A model generated the notes under the pieces. It did not search any database. It had not been told where the DNA came from and saw nothing but the letters and a program-made list of their open reading frames with translations. A program made the position numbers and the translations under genes. Shown in pieces: positions 51,854-60,985 of a stretch of 64,000 nucleotides of DNA. Source of the stretch: Microscilla marina ATCC 23134. Lineage in GTDB: Bacteria; Bacteroidota; Bacteroidia; Cytophagales; Microscillaceae. The stretch spans positions 248,001-312,000 of the forward strand of contig NZ_AAWS01000001.1 of assembly GCF_000169175.1 (NCBI RefSeq), written 5' to 3'. The number at the start of each line of letters is the position of its first letter. Position 1 is the stretch's first letter.

Positions 51854-53986
51854 ATGGAAATTTATCACCCAAACAGAGGAGGGGTTTATTATAAAGAGGT
51901 AAAAAGCTTGCTTGAAAAGGTAAAAGTAGCAGAAGTAGAAGAGCTGGAAGTAAACAATTCGCATTTTCCGCGAGAATTATTACAATTTACCCAGTTGCGT
52001 AGGCTTCGTTTGTTCAATTTGCACAAGTTCCCCAGCGAAATAGCAGCTTTTGAGCATTTAGAAGAGTTGCATATATTGGGTGGATATTCTTTCAATTCAG
52101 TTACTCCACCATTTAGTATTGACTTGCCCCACCTTAAGCATTTGTGTTTATCTAATAAGTATTATCAAAGCCTTGAGTCTGATGGATTTGCTGGTTTGCC
52201 TAACCTCGAGTACCTATGTATGAACGAGTTATACCTAGGTTTTTTTCCTGAAAAGGTACTGCTCTTAAAGCAGCTCAAACACCTACAATTAAATGCCTGT
52301 AGTTTTGATAAATTGCCCGACGATATTGATCGCTTGTCTCAGTTAGTAACCTTGAGCCTTGAGCATAACGGGCTTAAAAAACTGCCTGAAACCTTAGGTA
52401 ACCTAACCCATCTGAAAACTTTATTAATCAACGACAATAAGATCAAAGAGCTTCCGTCAGGCGTTACCCGGCTTCTCCAGCTTACCCACATAGAAGCTGG
52501 ACGCAATAGGTTGAGCAAATTACCCTCTGAAATAGGGGAGCTGCAAAAACTTGAAACCTTGACTTTGCCTAAAAATAAGCTAACCACTTTGCCCAGTAGT
52601 TTGCCTAATTGTAAAAAACTGACGTTACTCAATCTTGAAAACAATCAATTGACTGAATTGCCCAATGCAATAGGCAACCTGAAGCAACTCCAAACCTTGC
52701 AAGTAAGAAATAACCAACTCGAAACCTTACCTCAAAGCTTAGGTAAGCTTCGTTTGTTAACTACTTTTGATATAAGTGATAACCCACTTTTGTGGCAAAC
52801 GTTGCCGTATGAGGCAAAAGGCTTTAGGGAATTGATGTTGCGTTTTGTATACGAACGAATATCGTTGAAGGCAACGGCTGCTTTGTCAGATCAGCTTCAG
52901 TATTTTGCTCCAGACCTGGCTAACCATCCTTTGCAACCAGATGCTGTATTAAGCATTACAGGGCGCACCAGTCTAAAAATTAAAACACTTAAGCCAGCCC
53001 TCGAAAAACAAGGCATTCGTTATCAAAAAAAAATTGACCAACACATTACCCACTTAGTAATAGGGCGTTTGCCCAAGCTCAATCTAAATGAGTTGCTTAA
53101 GCATCCAGTCACCTTTTTGAGCGAAGCCCAGTTAAATCAGTTTTTGCAAGAGCAAGCACCTCCCGACCCTTCTAAGTACTTACTTACCCAGAATGAACAT
53201 ACCCCCGAAGCAGTTAAAAACCTCAAAGGCTTGTTATTGAGCGAAGACTCAAGCAACGTGGTGTTGGCAGTGGAACTGATCAACAGTGGTGGCTTTCCCA
53301 TGGCGTTGCATACCGAGTTGTTTATGGCGTATAAAATGGTGAATGATACCAAAGTAAGAAAACAAATAAAACCTGTGTTGGAAAAGTACAGCTCAGAAAA
53401 GGCCAAAGAAGCCATGCGTCAGCGAATGTCGTTGTACTCTGAGCACATAGGTGAAATAAGGTTAAGGCGCAATATCAACAAATATACAAAAGACAATGAG
53501 TTTGATGGGGCTAAAATTGCCCGCTATTTTTGGGAGCGTTATCGTAAAGGTATTTTGTACTTGTTTAGTTATGGTAGTAGTGAACAAATACAAGAAGTGT
53601 TACCTAAGGGCGATACCCTGGACTTATCGGAGTTAAAAATCAATGTTTTGCCCCAAGAACTGGCACAATGCACCCAATTGAAACATGTCATACTTAATGA
53701 TTGCGAGTTTGCAAATTTCCCAAAAGTACTGTTGCAATTGTCTGGCTTGGAAACCTTGGCGTTGCAAAAAAACTATTTTTGGAAACTACCTCTTGAATTG
53801 GGGCAACTTACCCAGCTCAAAAAGCTTGACTTAAGTCACAATTTTTTTGATTCTTTTCCAGAGGTAGTGTACCAGTTGCCTGCGCTTAAGTCTTTATCAT
53901 TTAAAACCTGGCACACGCCTGTCATTACTGCCGAAGTGTTGCAAATGATCAAAGAAAAATTGCCCAATTGTGTGGTAGAGAGCTAG
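51854..53986 (+). CDS. LRR protein with embedded BRCT-like domain
   Basis: A 710-aa cytosolic protein without a signal peptide. Residues ~30-330 hold about twelve leucine-rich repeats of the 'LPxxIGxLxxLxxLxLxxNxL' class. Residues ~356-434 look like a BRCT domain: 'DAVLSITGRTSLKIKTLKPALEKQG' then 'ITHLVIG' and 'HPVTFLSEAQLNQFL', i.e. the beta-GRT-alpha-beta-hydrophobic-HLVIG pattern used for phosphopeptide or DNA-end binding. Residues ~440-560 are helical and Lys/Glu-rich; three further LRRs occupy ~600-690. An intracellular protein-interaction scaffold is inferred. The next gene downstream on the opposite strand encodes an unrelated secreted protein. Confidence 0.75.
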   Translation: MEIYHPNRGGVYYKEVKSLLEKVKVAEVEELEVNNSHFPRELLQFTQLRRLRLFNLHKFPSEIAAFEHLEELHILGGYSFNSVTPPFSIDLPHLKHLCLSNKYYQSLESDGFAGLPNLEYLCMNELYLGFFPEKVLLLKQLKHLQLNACSFDKLPDDIDRLSQLVTLSLEHNGLKKLPETLGNLTHLKTLLINDNKIKELPSGVTRLLQLTHIEAGRNRLSKLPSEIGELQKLETLTLPKNKLTTLPSSLPNCKKLTLLNLENNQLTELPNAIGNLKQLQTLQVRNNQLETLPQSLGKLRLLTTFDISDNPLLWQTLPYEAKGFRELMLRFVYERISLKATAALSDQLQYFAPDLANHPLQPDAVLSITGRTSLKIKTLKPALEKQGIRYQKKIDQHITHLVIGRLPKLNLNELLKHPVTFLSEAQLNQFLQEQAPPDPSKYLLTQNEHTPEAVKNLKGLLLSEDSSNVVLAVELINSGGFPMALHTELFMAYKMVNDTKVRKQIKPVLEKYSSEKAKEAMRQRMSLYSEHIGEIRLRRNINKYTKDNEFDGAKIARYFWERYRKGILYLFSYGSSEQIQEVLPKGDTLDLSELKINVLPQELAQCTQLKHVILNDCEFANFPKVLLQLSGLETLALQKNYFWKLPLELGQLTQLKKLDLSHNFFDSFPEVVYQLPALKSLSFKTWHTPVITAEVLQMIKEKLPNCVVES

Positions 53987-54002
53987 GACATAATTTGATT
54001 GG

Positions 54003-54458
54003 CTAATCGGTTTTGTTAGCAGGATAAATCGCCACAATTTCTTTGAAAGATACCAGGTAGGGTAGAGTAGTGCGTTCTTTACTGAATGCCTTTTGGGTGT
54101 TTTCAGCAGGATGTATCAACACCCAGTAGTATTGATAAACTTTGAGGTCTTGGCAAATGTGTGGTTGGTTTTTGGGCAGACTATAGCGATTTATTTTCAC
54201 CAATGGTAGCTTTATATTGCCCTTATATGCCTTTACTATATTGAAACCCTCGTGCATTTGCCATCTACGCCCCATTTTGCCTCCTTTCATGCGGACAGGA
54301 CGACAAGGTCCCTTAAAACGTTGGTACCTGCCCAACACTATTACTGGTGCTTTGGCTTTGAGGTGGGTAGGTACTTGGTCAAAATTTAGGCGTACTTGCC
54401 CCATTGACTGGCAGTGAACCAATAGACATAAAACAAGTAAGCCAACATTTTTTTTCAT
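54003..54458 (-). CDS. Small secreted protein coupled to the LRR gene
   Basis: A 151-aa protein with a signal peptide ('LLVLCLLVHCQSMGQ'). The mature part is basic, with 'VIVLGRYQRFKGPCRPVRM' and 'HICQDLKVYQYYWVLIHP'; the two Cys might form a disulfide. I do not recognise the family. Its ATG overlaps the stop codon of the upstream LRR gene as TAATG, so the two are translationally coupled and probably act in the same compartment. Confidence 0.7.
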   Translation of the reverse strand: MKKNVGLLVLCLLVHCQSMGQVRLNFDQVPTHLKAKAPVIVLGRYQRFKGPCRPVRMKGGKMGRRWQMHEGFNIVKAYKGNIKLPLVKINRYSLPKNQPHICQDLKVYQYYWVLIHPAENTQKAFSKERTTLPYLVSFKEIVAIYPANKTD

Positions 54459-55894
54459 TAGTGAATAATTTTAACACCAGGAATAGCCGCCTTGATTTTT
54501 TGAATATCACGACTTGAAATAGGATTGTATCTCAACCAGATTTCTTTTAGGTTAGAAAGCGTGCTGATATCGTCGGGAATATAAGTGATGCGGTTAAAAT
54601 CAAGGTTAAGTACCTCAAGGCTGGTGAGTTTGAGTACCTCTTCGGGAAACTGTGAAAATTGATTTTTGCTTAAATTGAGTTCTTTTAGGTATTTGAGTTT
54701 GGCAATAGATTTACCAATTTTTTTCAGTGAATTACTCTCCAGGTCTAATACTCTCAGTTTAGGGATTTGAAGAATATCTCTGGGTATTTTTTCAAAGTTG
54801 TTACCTGCCACGTGTAGCTTACGCAAACGAAGCAGTTTGGCACTAAGGAAACCAGAAAAAGCAAGGTCAGGGTTATTGCTGAGGTCAAGCGTACGCAGCA
54901 TAGGTAGCGAGCCCAGGCTTTTGGGTAGTTTTTTAAAATAGTTGGCACTTAGGTTTAAGTGTTCCAGTTTTTTGAGGTTTTTGATGGATGATGGCACCTC
55001 ATTTAGCTGATTTTTGTTGGCGTCAAGGTGCTGTAGATTACGCAAACCTCCAATACTTTTGGGCAGCTCTACAATACTATTCTCACTTATGTTGAGGTGT
55101 TTTAGTTTTTTGAGGTTACCAATACGGCTGGGAAAAGACTCTATCTTATTGACAGAAAGGTCTAGCTTGGTCAGTTCAGAAAAGCCCCCAATATAACTGG
55201 GAATATCTTTAAAATCGTTGCTGCTCAGGTAAAGTGCCCGTAGATTTTTTAATCCCCGCGTTCGGGATGGCAACTTATTGAGCTTGTTAGAGTGTAGGTT
55301 GAGCACCTGCAGGTTTCTTAGCTCGCCTATTTCAGGGGCAATCTCCAGCATATAATTACGCTGCATATCCAGCTTTTTTAGTTTGGGCAGCTGACTCAAT
55401 TGATTGAATATTCGGGCAAGTTTGGTGTCGTTTTTTAAGCGTAACCCTACTGCCTCAAGACTTTTTAAATCGGTAAATTCAGCAGGCAAACTTCTGAGCT
55501 TTCGCCAGCCAAAACTCAACTCTTTGAGGTTTTTTAGTTTCCTCAATTTCTTAAAAATCAAGCGAAGGTTAATGTGTGAGTTGTCAGTGAGGTAAAGCCT
55601 TTCCAGGGTTTGCAGCCTTACAAACACCTTGGGCAAACGACGGAGCTTGTTCCAGTTTAGATTGAGTTCTTTAAGGTTGGTAAGCAAAGCTATTTCGCTG
55701 GGCAAATACCTGATATATTGCCATTTAAGGTCTAATATTTCTACTTTGTCTGCTTCTTTCAATGCCTGAGATAATTTGTGGTATACGATTCTTTCGTCGC
55801 CTTTGTCGTTAAAACCTCCCTGACTAAAGGCAAGCGATGATACCAAAAAAAATAAGAAGCCTGTGATAATGATTTGCTTGATAACCGTTTTCAT
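54458..55894 (-). CDS. Secreted leucine-rich-repeat protein
   Basis: A 478-aa protein. Signal peptide residues ~1-25 ('ITGFLFFLVSSLAFSQ'). The rest is about sixteen LRRs of 23 residues ('LPSxIGxLKKLKHLNISENSI' type), with two longer irregular units around residues 100-175. A periplasmic or surface recognition protein is inferred. It is the first gene of a two-gene operon with the coupled small secreted protein. Confidence 0.88.
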   Translation of the reverse strand: MKTVIKQIIITGFLFFLVSSLAFSQGGFNDKGDERIVYHKLSQALKEADKVEILDLKWQYIRYLPSEIALLTNLKELNLNWNKLRRLPKVFVRLQTLERLYLTDNSHINLRLIFKKLRKLKNLKELSFGWRKLRSLPAEFTDLKSLEAVGLRLKNDTKLARIFNQLSQLPKLKKLDMQRNYMLEIAPEIGELRNLQVLNLHSNKLNKLPSRTRGLKNLRALYLSSNDFKDIPSYIGGFSELTKLDLSVNKIESFPSRIGNLKKLKHLNISENSIVELPKSIGGLRNLQHLDANKNQLNEVPSSIKNLKKLEHLNLSANYFKKLPKSLGSLPMLRTLDLSNNPDLAFSGFLSAKLLRLRKLHVAGNNFEKIPRDILQIPKLRVLDLESNSLKKIGKSIAKLKYLKELNLSKNQFSQFPEEVLKLTSLEVLNLDFNRITYIPDDISTLSNLKEIWLRYNPISSRDIQKIKAAIPGVKIIH

Positions 55895-56751
55895 GGGGCG
55901 TTTTTTAAAATAAATTTAATTTGCCAAGTAAAATAGAAAAAATAAAATGATCCAAAAGAAGGTACTCTCTGTTTGTTCCGCCTTGCGGAATCTTTATTTC
56001 AGCTAATCTTTGCGTAGCCTTGGCTACGGAAGTCCCTTACAGGGTGACTTTTTGAAGAAATACAACGATCAGAGACGAAATTCACAGTGGATTAGCTGCG
56101 CAGAGCTTGACCTGAAGGTCTGCGGTTAAGTGAGTTTTGTAGTTTTACCAAAAATTGAAATTTGGTAAATTTAGCTAAAAACTAAAAATTTTATGCCATA
56201 GTGATCTAAATACGTTCATGCCCAAGGCATAGTATGCATTCTTACCTAAAATACAGGCAAAATTGATCAACTTCAACTTTTAGCTGTATAATTTATTTTC
56301 TTTGTAATCATATAAATTGTACATTTCTTTCAAAAGAAATAATTTTTTCAATTATATGCTTTGATCTACAGCCTATTTTTGTGATAATTGCGCAATTTTT
56401 TTTCCAGCTATTCAAGCCAGCCCTAAAACATAAATCTATTTAGGAATGGACAAAGAATAATTTTTCCCCGATAAGTCGGGGCTGTAAGCAGTTTGGAAGT
56501 AATCTTTCTACCTGATGCTTTGTTACTTTTTTTAGCCGTAGCTATGGCTATGCCTGCAAAAAGTGTCGCGCCTCAGAAGAAAATCTCTTCCCCGAAATTG
56601 GCTACTTATTTTATTTTTTCGCCATTCCTTAGAAAGATTGTCGATAGGTTTTTTTTGATGATGGACGGATCAAGTGTTTGAAGATCTATAAGAAAAAACA
56701 ATCGTTTTGGGATGAAAATTACTACGACAAAACACAAAATTTAACTGAAGT
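55895..56751. other. Gene-free stretch rich in hairpins
   Basis: Contains, in order: TTCCGC-CTT-GCGGAA (55976-55990), an outer stem CAGCTAATC/GATTAGCTG (56000-56008/56090-56098) enclosing CGTAGCC-TT-GGCTACG (56013-56028) and AAGTCCC...GGGTGACTT (56030-56050), then GACC-TGAA-GGTC (56109-56120), CCCCGA-TAAG-TCGGGG (56466-56481) and an ACTTTTT...AAAAAGT stem enclosing AGCCGTAGCTATGGCT (~56526-56565). No coding sequence is supported; the one short frame is a shadow of the hairpins. Confidence 0.55.
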
Positions 56752-57963
56752 ATGAAAATTGGAATTATTCGAGAGGGTAAAGTCCCTGTCGATAAACGTG
56801 TACCTTTGCTACCTGAACAATGCCAGCTATTACAAAAAAAATATCCACAACTATCCTTTGCGGTTCAATCCAGTCCTATTCGTTGTATTGCTGATGAAGC
56901 TTATCTCCAGGCAGGCTTGTCGGTGGTAGATGATATAAGCGATTGCGACGTGATTTTAGGGGTAAAGGAGGTGCCGATTCCTCAGTTGGTGGAAGGCAAA
57001 ACCTTCTTTTTCTTCTCGCATACCATCAAAAAACAAGCATATAACCAAAAGCTATTAAGAACCATCCTTGATCAAGGTATTCATTTGGTAGACTACGAAT
57101 GCCTGACCGATGCCAACGGAAACCGTATTGTTGCCTTTGGACGATTTGCAGGAGTAGTAGGGGCTTATAACGGTATTTTGGGCTATGGCAAACGCCACCA
57201 CTTGTTTGATTTGAGACGTGCCCATGAGTGTCGTGACTTGAAAGATTTACGTACTGAGTTTGACAAAGTAAAATTACCTGCTATCAAGATAGTGGTTACC
57301 GGAGGCGGACGGGTAGGCAATGGCATCACCGAAGTGTTGGAAGGGATGAATATAGAACGGGTAAGCCCAGCAGATTTTCTCAACAAAACCTTCACTTATC
57401 CAGTGTTCACTCAATTGCGTTCCAAGGATTATTATATACCTGCTGAGGGCAATACCTGGAACAGTGAAGAGTTTTATCAAGATCCTACAAGTTATCAGGC
57501 AGATTTTTTAAAGTATGCCCACCAAGCCGAAATTCTTATTTCGGGGCATTATTGGAACCCCGAAGCAGACGTATTGTTTACCAAAGAAGATATGACCAAG
57601 CCTGAGTTTAAAATAGAGGTGGTAGCAGATGTTACCTGCGACATTGAAGGCTCTATTCCATCTACTTTGCGTGCTACTACTATAGATGCACCCTTTTATG
57701 ACTATAACCCGACAAATGGGCGGGAAGTCTCAGCGTTTAGCAGCTTCGAGCACATCAACGTGATGACAGTGGATAACCTGCCTTGTGAGCTACCTTATGA
57801 TGCTTCGGAAGCTTTTGGAAACCAATTGATGGAGTATGTATTTCCTGCTTTTTTTGATGGAGACGCCCAGGAAATTATCAAAAGAGCATCTATTACTAAA
57901 GATGGAGAGCTCACGCCTATATATGACTACTTGAGCGATTATGCCAACGAAGAAACAGTATAA
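56752..57963 (+). CDS. Saccharopine/alanine dehydrogenase-like NAD(P) oxidoreductase
   Basis: A 403-aa enzyme of the alanine dehydrogenase/PNT - saccharopine dehydrogenase (LYS1-like) family. N-terminus 'MKIGIIREGKVPVDKRVPLLPEQC', 'GKTFFFFSHTIKKQAYN', 'GRFAGVVGAYNGILGYGKR', and the nucleotide-binding loop 'VVTGGGRVGNGITEVL' around residues 181-196. It most likely catalyses a reversible oxidative deamination, but substrate (saccharopine or a related amino acid) is not decided by the sequence. Monocistronic; a perfect 19-bp-stem terminator follows. Confidence 0.82.
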   Translation: MKIGIIREGKVPVDKRVPLLPEQCQLLQKKYPQLSFAVQSSPIRCIADEAYLQAGLSVVDDISDCDVILGVKEVPIPQLVEGKTFFFFSHTIKKQAYNQKLLRTILDQGIHLVDYECLTDANGNRIVAFGRFAGVVGAYNGILGYGKRHHLFDLRRAHECRDLKDLRTEFDKVKLPAIKIVVTGGGRVGNGITEVLEGMNIERVSPADFLNKTFTYPVFTQLRSKDYYIPAEGNTWNSEEFYQDPTSYQADFLKYAHQAEILISGHYWNPEADVLFTKEDMTKPEFKIEVVADVTCDIEGSIPSTLRATTIDAPFYDYNPTNGREVSAFSSFEHINVMTVDNLPCELPYDASEAFGNQLMEYVFPAFFDGDAQEIIKRASITKDGELTPIYDYLSDYANEETV

Positions 57964-57998
57964 TTTTGAGTAGTGAATAGTTGCACAAACCCCACAAA

Positions 57999-58036
57999 AA
58001 AAAGTCCCTTGGGAAATATTTCCCAAGGGACTTTTT
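57999..58036 (+). terminator. Terminator after the dehydrogenase gene
   Basis: A perfect 38-nt palindrome, AAAAAGTCCCTTGGGAAAT and its reverse complement, with a T-run at the end. Confidence 0.92.
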
Positions 58037-58073
58037 AACTTTTATTCTTGACTCAGCCTTGTGCCCGTTAGGC

Positions 58074-58485
58074 AATTACGAATGATTCAATTACGAATTA
58101 CGAATTGGGCGACGCCACTCGTAATTTAGTCCAGAGTCAGTTTGAGAATTACGAATGATTCAATTACGAATTACGAATTGGGCGACGCCACTCGTAATTT
58201 AGTCCAGAGTCAGTTTGAGAATTACGAATGATTCAATTACGAATTACGAATTGGGCGACGCCACTCGTAATTTAGTCCAGAGTCAGTTTGAGAATTACGA
58301 ATGATTCAATTACGAATTACGAGTTGGACGATGCCACTCGTAATTTAGTCCAGAGTCAGTTTGAGAATTACGAATGATTCAATTACGAATTACGAATTGG
58401 GCGACGCCACTCGTAATTAGCCAAAGGCAAAGCTCCCTATGATCGTTTTACTCATTCGTAATTCGTAATTGACCAATTCGTAATT
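58074..58485. repeat. Element of five 73-bp tandem repeats with inverted ends
   Basis: Unit starts at 58081, 58154, 58227, 58300 and 58373 (marker AATGATTC), exactly 73 bp apart. Each unit contains AATTACGAAT...ACTCGTAATT, a hairpin around a GGGCGACGCC centre; unit 4 differs at three transitions, and its stem is perfect (AATTACGAGT/ACTCGTAATT). The left end (58074-58106) and the right end (58454-58485, inverted) match over about 32 bp with two mismatches. Units have no unique spacers, so this is not CRISPR. Confidence 0.85.
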
Positions 58486-58489
58486 ATTG

Positions 58490-60364
58490 TTAATAAGCCC
58501 TTTCCAAGCTCCCCTTCATATAGTTTACAAAAGACTTGTTTACCACTCGGTTGCCGCCGTGTGTGGGGTAGTTGCCCGTAAAATACCAGTCACCCTCGTG
58601 TTTGGGGCAAGCCTTATGCAAGTTTTCTACGGTTTGATAAATGACCTCTACCTCAGCCTTGATGTCATGTGACCGCACAATTTCGGCAATTTTCTTAGAG
58701 ACTTCTTCATCAGTAAAAGGTGCGTATAGTTCTTTTACAAAGTTAGCCTCATGATCTTCACCATTGTATATTTTATAGTTAATCTTGTCAAACACTTCGT
58801 CCATCAGGTTTTCTTTGTCTCTTTCCTTCAGCAACGCGGTTACTGCCCTAAAAGCTACAAAAGCCCCCATTTTAGACATATCAATGCCGTAACAATCGGG
58901 AAAACGGATTTGTGGAGCTGACGACACAATGATGATTTTTTTAGGCGAAAGCTTGTCTAAAATGCGTAAAATACTTTTTTCCAGCGTCGTTCCTCTCACA
59001 ATAGAGTCATCAATCAACACCAAAGTATCCACCCCTTTTTTTACCACCTCATAGGTAGTATCATACACATGCGCCACCAAGTCATCGCGGTGGGCATCAT
59101 CTGCAATAAAAGTTCTTAGTTTGGCATCTTTGATTGCAAGCTTTTCTACCCTGGGCACCAGCGAAAGAATTTTTTCGAGGGCAGCCGGGTCAGTTACTTT
59201 TTCTTCTATAACCTTCTTTCTTCGGTACTCCCCTAAATACCTTTCCATTCCCTGCATTAAGCCCAAAAACGATGTTTCAGAAGTGTTAGGAATGAAAGAA
59301 AAAACGGTGTTTTCTAGGTCGTAATCAATTGCCTTGAGCACTTGTGGTACCAATAAAGCCCCCAATTTTTTGCGTTCAGTATAAATCTCAGGATCAGAGC
59401 CACGCGAAAAGTAAATGCGTTCGAAAGTACAAGATTTTTGAGGCTTAGGCTCAATGAATTGCTCAAGGGTATGATTCCCTTTTTTGTCGATAATAAGCGC
59501 ATGTGCAGGAGGTACCTCCTGAATCTGATCATAGTCAACATTAAAGGCTGTTTTAATGGCAGGTTTTTCTGAAGCAGCCACCACCACCTCATCATCGGCA
59601 TAATAATAAGCCGGGCGAATACCGTGAGGGTCGCGGGCAATAAAAGATGCTCCGTGTCCGATAATACCTGCCATAGCATAACCTCCGTCAAAATCGCGGC
59701 AGGCACGCTCCAGTACTCGTCTGATGTCAAGCTTCTCCTCAATAATTTTGCTTATATCAGCATTAGAGTAGTCTTGTTTATGTTGATCAAAAATTTCTTG
59801 GTTTACTTCATCCAAAAAATGCCCAATCTTCTCCATCACCAATACTGTATCCACCTTTTCTTTAGGGTGTTGCCCCAACTCAATCAACTTATTGAACAGC
59901 TCATCAACATTGGTCAGGTTAAAATTACCTGCCAGTGTCAGGTTGCGGGTACGCCAATTGTTTTGACGTAAAAAAGGATGGCAATTGTCCTTGCGATTGC
60001 CTCCGTGGGTCCCATAACGCAAATGTCCCATCAATACTTCGGCAGCAAAGGGGACATTTTCTTTCAACCATTTAAGGTCTTTCTGTTTTTTAGGACTTTT
60101 TTTGGCGTAAGAGCGGAATTTTTCATTGACCTTGCCAAAAATATCTTCTATTGGTTGATCTTTCACCGAACGGTAACGGTACATATACTGTTGTCCGGCA
60201 GGCATATCTAGTTTGGTGCAAGCCACACCCACACCGTTTTGACCACGATTATGTTGTTTGTGCATCAAAAGATACATTTTACGCGCTCCATAAGCAGGAG
60301 TCCCATATTTTTCAATATAATACTCAAAAGGCTTTTTGAGTCGAACTAAGGCAATTCCACACAT
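58490..60364 (-). CDS. purF: Amidophosphoribosyltransferase, long Bacteroidota form
   Basis: A 624-aa enzyme that makes 5-phosphoribosylamine from PRPP and glutamine, the first step of purine synthesis. Cys2 in 'MCGIALVRL' is the nucleophile of the class II glutaminase domain ('HNRGQNGVGVA', 'GHLRYGTHGGN', 'GGYAMAGIIGHG'); the PRPP loop 'LVLIDDSIVRGTTLEKSI' lies near residue 450. It is about 120 residues longer than typical PurF (~500 aa), with insertions in the N-terminal and PRT parts, a form I associate with Bacteroidota. A second, shorter PurF may exist elsewhere. The stop codon is 4 nt from the repeat element. Confidence 0.88.
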   Translation of the reverse strand: MCGIALVRLKKPFEYYIEKYGTPAYGARKMYLLMHKQHNRGQNGVGVACTKLDMPAGQQYMYRYRSVKDQPIEDIFGKVNEKFRSYAKKSPKKQKDLKWLKENVPFAAEVLMGHLRYGTHGGNRKDNCHPFLRQNNWRTRNLTLAGNFNLTNVDELFNKLIELGQHPKEKVDTVLVMEKIGHFLDEVNQEIFDQHKQDYSNADISKIIEEKLDIRRVLERACRDFDGGYAMAGIIGHGASFIARDPHGIRPAYYYADDEVVVAASEKPAIKTAFNVDYDQIQEVPPAHALIIDKKGNHTLEQFIEPKPQKSCTFERIYFSRGSDPEIYTERKKLGALLVPQVLKAIDYDLENTVFSFIPNTSETSFLGLMQGMERYLGEYRRKKVIEEKVTDPAALEKILSLVPRVEKLAIKDAKLRTFIADDAHRDDLVAHVYDTTYEVVKKGVDTLVLIDDSIVRGTTLEKSILRILDKLSPKKIIIVSSAPQIRFPDCYGIDMSKMGAFVAFRAVTALLKERDKENLMDEVFDKINYKIYNGEDHEANFVKELYAPFTDEEVSKKIAEIVRSHDIKAEVEVIYQTVENLHKACPKHEGDWYFTGNYPTHGGNRVVNKSFVNYMKGSLERAY

Positions 60365-60985
60365 GCTAAAAACAATTATTCAGTAATATTATGCTAATGA
60401 CAAATCTAACAGTAAAGTTCCATAAAACCGCAAACTTGTAATTTTTTCGTTATTTGTTGCCATCGGTTTTCGGCAACAAAACGAGCCTGAAGTGCCGGAG
60501 TGTTGCCGTATATCACTACTGACTGTTAGTCATTCGCTTTCAACTATTACCAATGTACTGGTTACCCGACCGTTTTTTTTGAAAATTTGATTATAGAAAT
60601 GGTCGCAGGACTTTTTTATAATCAAATGAACAGTTTTAGAGTTGAAGTAAAATTCGATCTGAAAAATACAGGTTTTAGTGAGACATATTTGTGGTAAATT
60701 TTATAGGAAAGCCCTGGAAATGGTAGAGGTTAACCGACAGTAGCCCAGAGTTTTTAGCTAATTTGCAAATATGAGAATGATAAACAGGTCAAACCCCTGC
60801 CTTCAAAACCAACACCCATTCACAAAAAACGTCAGTGACAAACAAAAAAACTTGAAATAGTACAAGGAGTGAGCTAAAAAACAGGGTTGGGGGTTGTATA
60901 TCAATTGCTTACACCTTTGACTTTACACTTTCCTTCCTTACATTTGATCGTTTAAGCCCAACTATTAACCTATAAGAACATATTA
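60365..60985. other. Divergent purF/nuoM region
   Basis: Contains the purF promoter and a 9-bp perfect inverted repeat, TTTGTTGCC (60453-60461) with GGCAACAAA (60472-60480), a candidate operator. Otherwise non-coding. Confidence 0.5.
60401..60434 (-). promoter_or_regulatory. purF promoter
   Basis: Minus-strand TTTG (60434-60431), 22 nt, TAGATTTG (60408-60401). The spacing is slightly long. Confidence 0.5.

Noticed and set aside
56493-56681. A 62-aa protein
   Set aside because: It overlaps hairpins, has no promoter or terminator, and reads like translated palindromes.
58321-58345. Compensatory base changes in repeat unit 4
   Set aside because: One of three changes improves the outer stem, but the other two do not pair consistently; three transitions are too few to argue for selection on RNA structure.
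58074-58485. CRISPR array
   Set aside because: The 73-bp units are continuous and near-identical, with no unique spacers; no cas genes are nearby.
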